DNA from: Salinicola corii
GTDB taxonomy: Bacteria; Pseudomonadota; Gammaproteobacteria; Pseudomonadales; Halomonadaceae
DNA: 64,000 nt
NCBI RefSeq assembly: GCF_008298015.1
Contig: NZ_VTPX01000005.1
Location: 62,001-126,000 of the forward strand
Direction: 5' to 3'
Notes under the pieces: generated by a model
What the model was told of the DNA's origin: nothing
Seen by the model: only the letters and a program-made list of their open reading frames with translations
Databases searched by the model: none
Made by a program: the position numbers and the translations under genes
Part shown: positions 62,905 through 64,000 of the stretch, piece by piece
Position numbering within the stretch: position 1 is the first letter of the stretch
Layout: every line of letters starts with the position of its first letter

Positions 62905-64000
62905 TCACCCGGCCAGGACCCCGTCAACCAGCGCCTTGGCCTCCTCCTGGATACGCTTGAGATGAGCCTCGCCCTGGAAACTCTCGGCGTAAATCTTGTA
63001 GACGTCCTCGGTACCGGAGGGGCGCGCGGCGAACCAGCCAGCATCAGTGACCACTTTCAGGCCACCGATGGCGGCACCGTTGCCTGGAGCCTCGGTCAGT
63101 TTGCGGGTGATCGGGTGGCCGGCCAGCGTGTCGGCGGTGACCTGCTCCGGCGACAGCTTGCCGAGCCTGGCTTTCTGCTCGCGGTTGGCCGGCGCATCGA
63201 CGCGTTCATAGACCGGCGCACCGAAGCGTTCGGTCAGCGCCTGGTAGCGTTCGCCCGGGTCCTTGCCGGTGACAGCGGTGATCTCGGCGGCGAGCAGGCC
63301 GAGAATGATGCCATCCTTGTCGGTGGACCACGGCTTGCCGTCCAGGGTCAGGAACGAGGCGCCGGCGGACTCTTCGCCCCCGAAGCCGAGGCTGCCCTCG
63401 ATCAGGCCATCGACGAACCATTTGAAGCCCACCGGCACCTCGACCACGTCCCGCCCCAGCCCTTGTGCGACGTGATCGATCATCGACGACGATACCAGCG
63501 TCTTGCCGATGGCGGCTTGGCCGCTCCAGTTCGGACGGTGGGTGAAGAGGTATTCGATGGCGACGGCGAGATAGTGGTTGGGATTCAGCAGCCCGCTCGA
63601 GCGGGCGACGATGCCGTGGCGATCGTGATCGGTATCGCAGGCGAACGAGACGTCGAAGCGATCCTTGTTCTCGATCAGGCCGGCCATGGCGTAGGGCGAC
63701 GAGCAGTCCATGCGGATCTTGCCGTCCCAGTCGACGCGCATGAAGCGGAAGGTCGGATCGACGGTGGTCGAGATCACTTCCAACGGCAGGTCGTACTTCG
63801 CGGCGATCCGCGGCCAGTAGTGCACCCCGGCCCCGCCCAGCGGATCGACGCCGAACTTGAGTCCGGAGTCGCGGATCGCAGCCATGTCGATGACCTTGTC
63901 GAGGCCACCGACGTAGCTGTCGATGAAATCGAAACGCTGGGTGGTCGGTGCCTTCAGCGCGTCGGCGTAAGCGACGCGGCGAACGCCCTCGAGCCCGTCG
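62905..64000 (-). CDS. pgm: Phosphoglucomutase (alpha-D-glucose phosphate-specific), 5' end outside window
   Basis: Interconverts glucose-6-phosphate and glucose-1-phosphate. The open frame runs off the right edge, leaving about the last 365 of some 545 residues. Visible are [37 protein letters not shown] (magnesium loop), [25 protein letters not shown] for substrate recognition, and the phosphate-binding [17 protein letters not shown]. The catalytic Ser lies outside the window. The DUF4153 gene starts 14 bases after its stop and may be cotranscribed. Confidence 0.95.
   Translation of the reverse strand, partial: DGLEGVRRVAYADALKAPTTQRFDFIDSYVGGLDKVIDMAAIRDSGLKFGVDPLGGAGVHYWPRIAAKYDLPLEVISTTVDPTFRFMRVDWDGKIRMDCSSPYAMAGLIENKDRFDVSFACDTDHDRHGIVARSSGLLNPNHYLAVAIEYLFTHRPNWSGQAAIGKTLVSSSMIDHVAQGLGRDVVEVPVGFKWFVDGLIEGSLGFGGEESAGASFLTLDGKPWSTDKDGIILGLLAAEITAVTGKDPGERYQALTERFGAPVYERVDAPANREQKARLGKLSPEQVTADTLAGHPITRKLTEAPGNGAAIGGLKVVTDAGWFAARPSGTEDVYKIYAESFQGEAHLKRIQEEAKALVDGVLAG

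Overview
The window looks like a chromosome segment of a GC-rich, aerobic gammaproteobacterium. The mix of genes suggests a halophilic or marine Halomonadaceae-like organism (Halomonas, Salinicola or Chromohalobacter type). That placement is inferred from gene content: HutF-type histidine catabolism, a glucosylglycerol-phosphatase homologue, Zur-type paralogues and many ABC transporters. No rRNA, tRNA or CRISPR array was seen. The window cuts hutU on the left and pgm on the right.

Layout. (1) 1-6831 is a histidine-utilisation locus: hutU, hutF, a YjiH-type membrane protein, hutC, hutD and an OpuAC/HutX-type binding protein. Three perfect TGTATATACA palindromes sit in its three promoter regions and are probably HutC operators. 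(2) 6850-11493 holds a small membrane protein, a flavin-reductase-like protein, an operon of class II aldolase, 2-hydroxyacid dehydrogenase and acetylpolyamine amidohydrolase, and a divergent GntR regulator. (3) 11565-21189 is a defence island on the minus strand. It is a type I restriction-modification system (hsdM, hsdS, hsdR) with a GIY-YIG nuclease and an AbiE toxin-antitoxin pair inserted between hsdS and hsdR. (4) 21372-27142 holds a HAD phosphatase gene interrupted by a stop codon, a sitABCD-type metal transporter, and a Tat-exported murein amidase behind a Zur-like box. (5) 27250-41510 holds a symporter/amidohydrolase pair, three LysR regulators, an aldo/keto reductase, D-tartrate dehydratase, folE2, prpE, an Old Yellow Enzyme, a COG0523 GTPase and a zinc-independent DksA2. 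(6) 41539-45431 is a PhnD-C-E-E transporter behind a 390-base intergenic region that carries a Zur box, a Pho-like box and a small MITE-like element. (7) 45576-57899 is a 13-gene accessory catabolic cluster. It includes a split polyamine-type ABC transporter, a Rid protein without the key Arg, a type II dehydroquinase-like enzyme with changed active-site residues, a hydroxyacid dehydrogenase, a DUF1028 protein, a flavin monooxygenase and an FMN hydroxyacid oxidase. (8) 58049-64000 holds a CNNM/CBS protein, a deoxynucleoside kinase, a glucosylglycerol-3-phosphatase homologue, a DUF4153 membrane protein and phosphoglucomutase.

Two themes stand out. The first is a dispersed zinc-starvation response: amidase, folE2, and dksA2 with the COG0523 GTPase, all behind GTTAT-N3-ATAAC boxes. 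The second is the accessory cluster in region 7, whose substrate cannot be read from known pathways and whose dehydroquinase-like member appears to have changed function.
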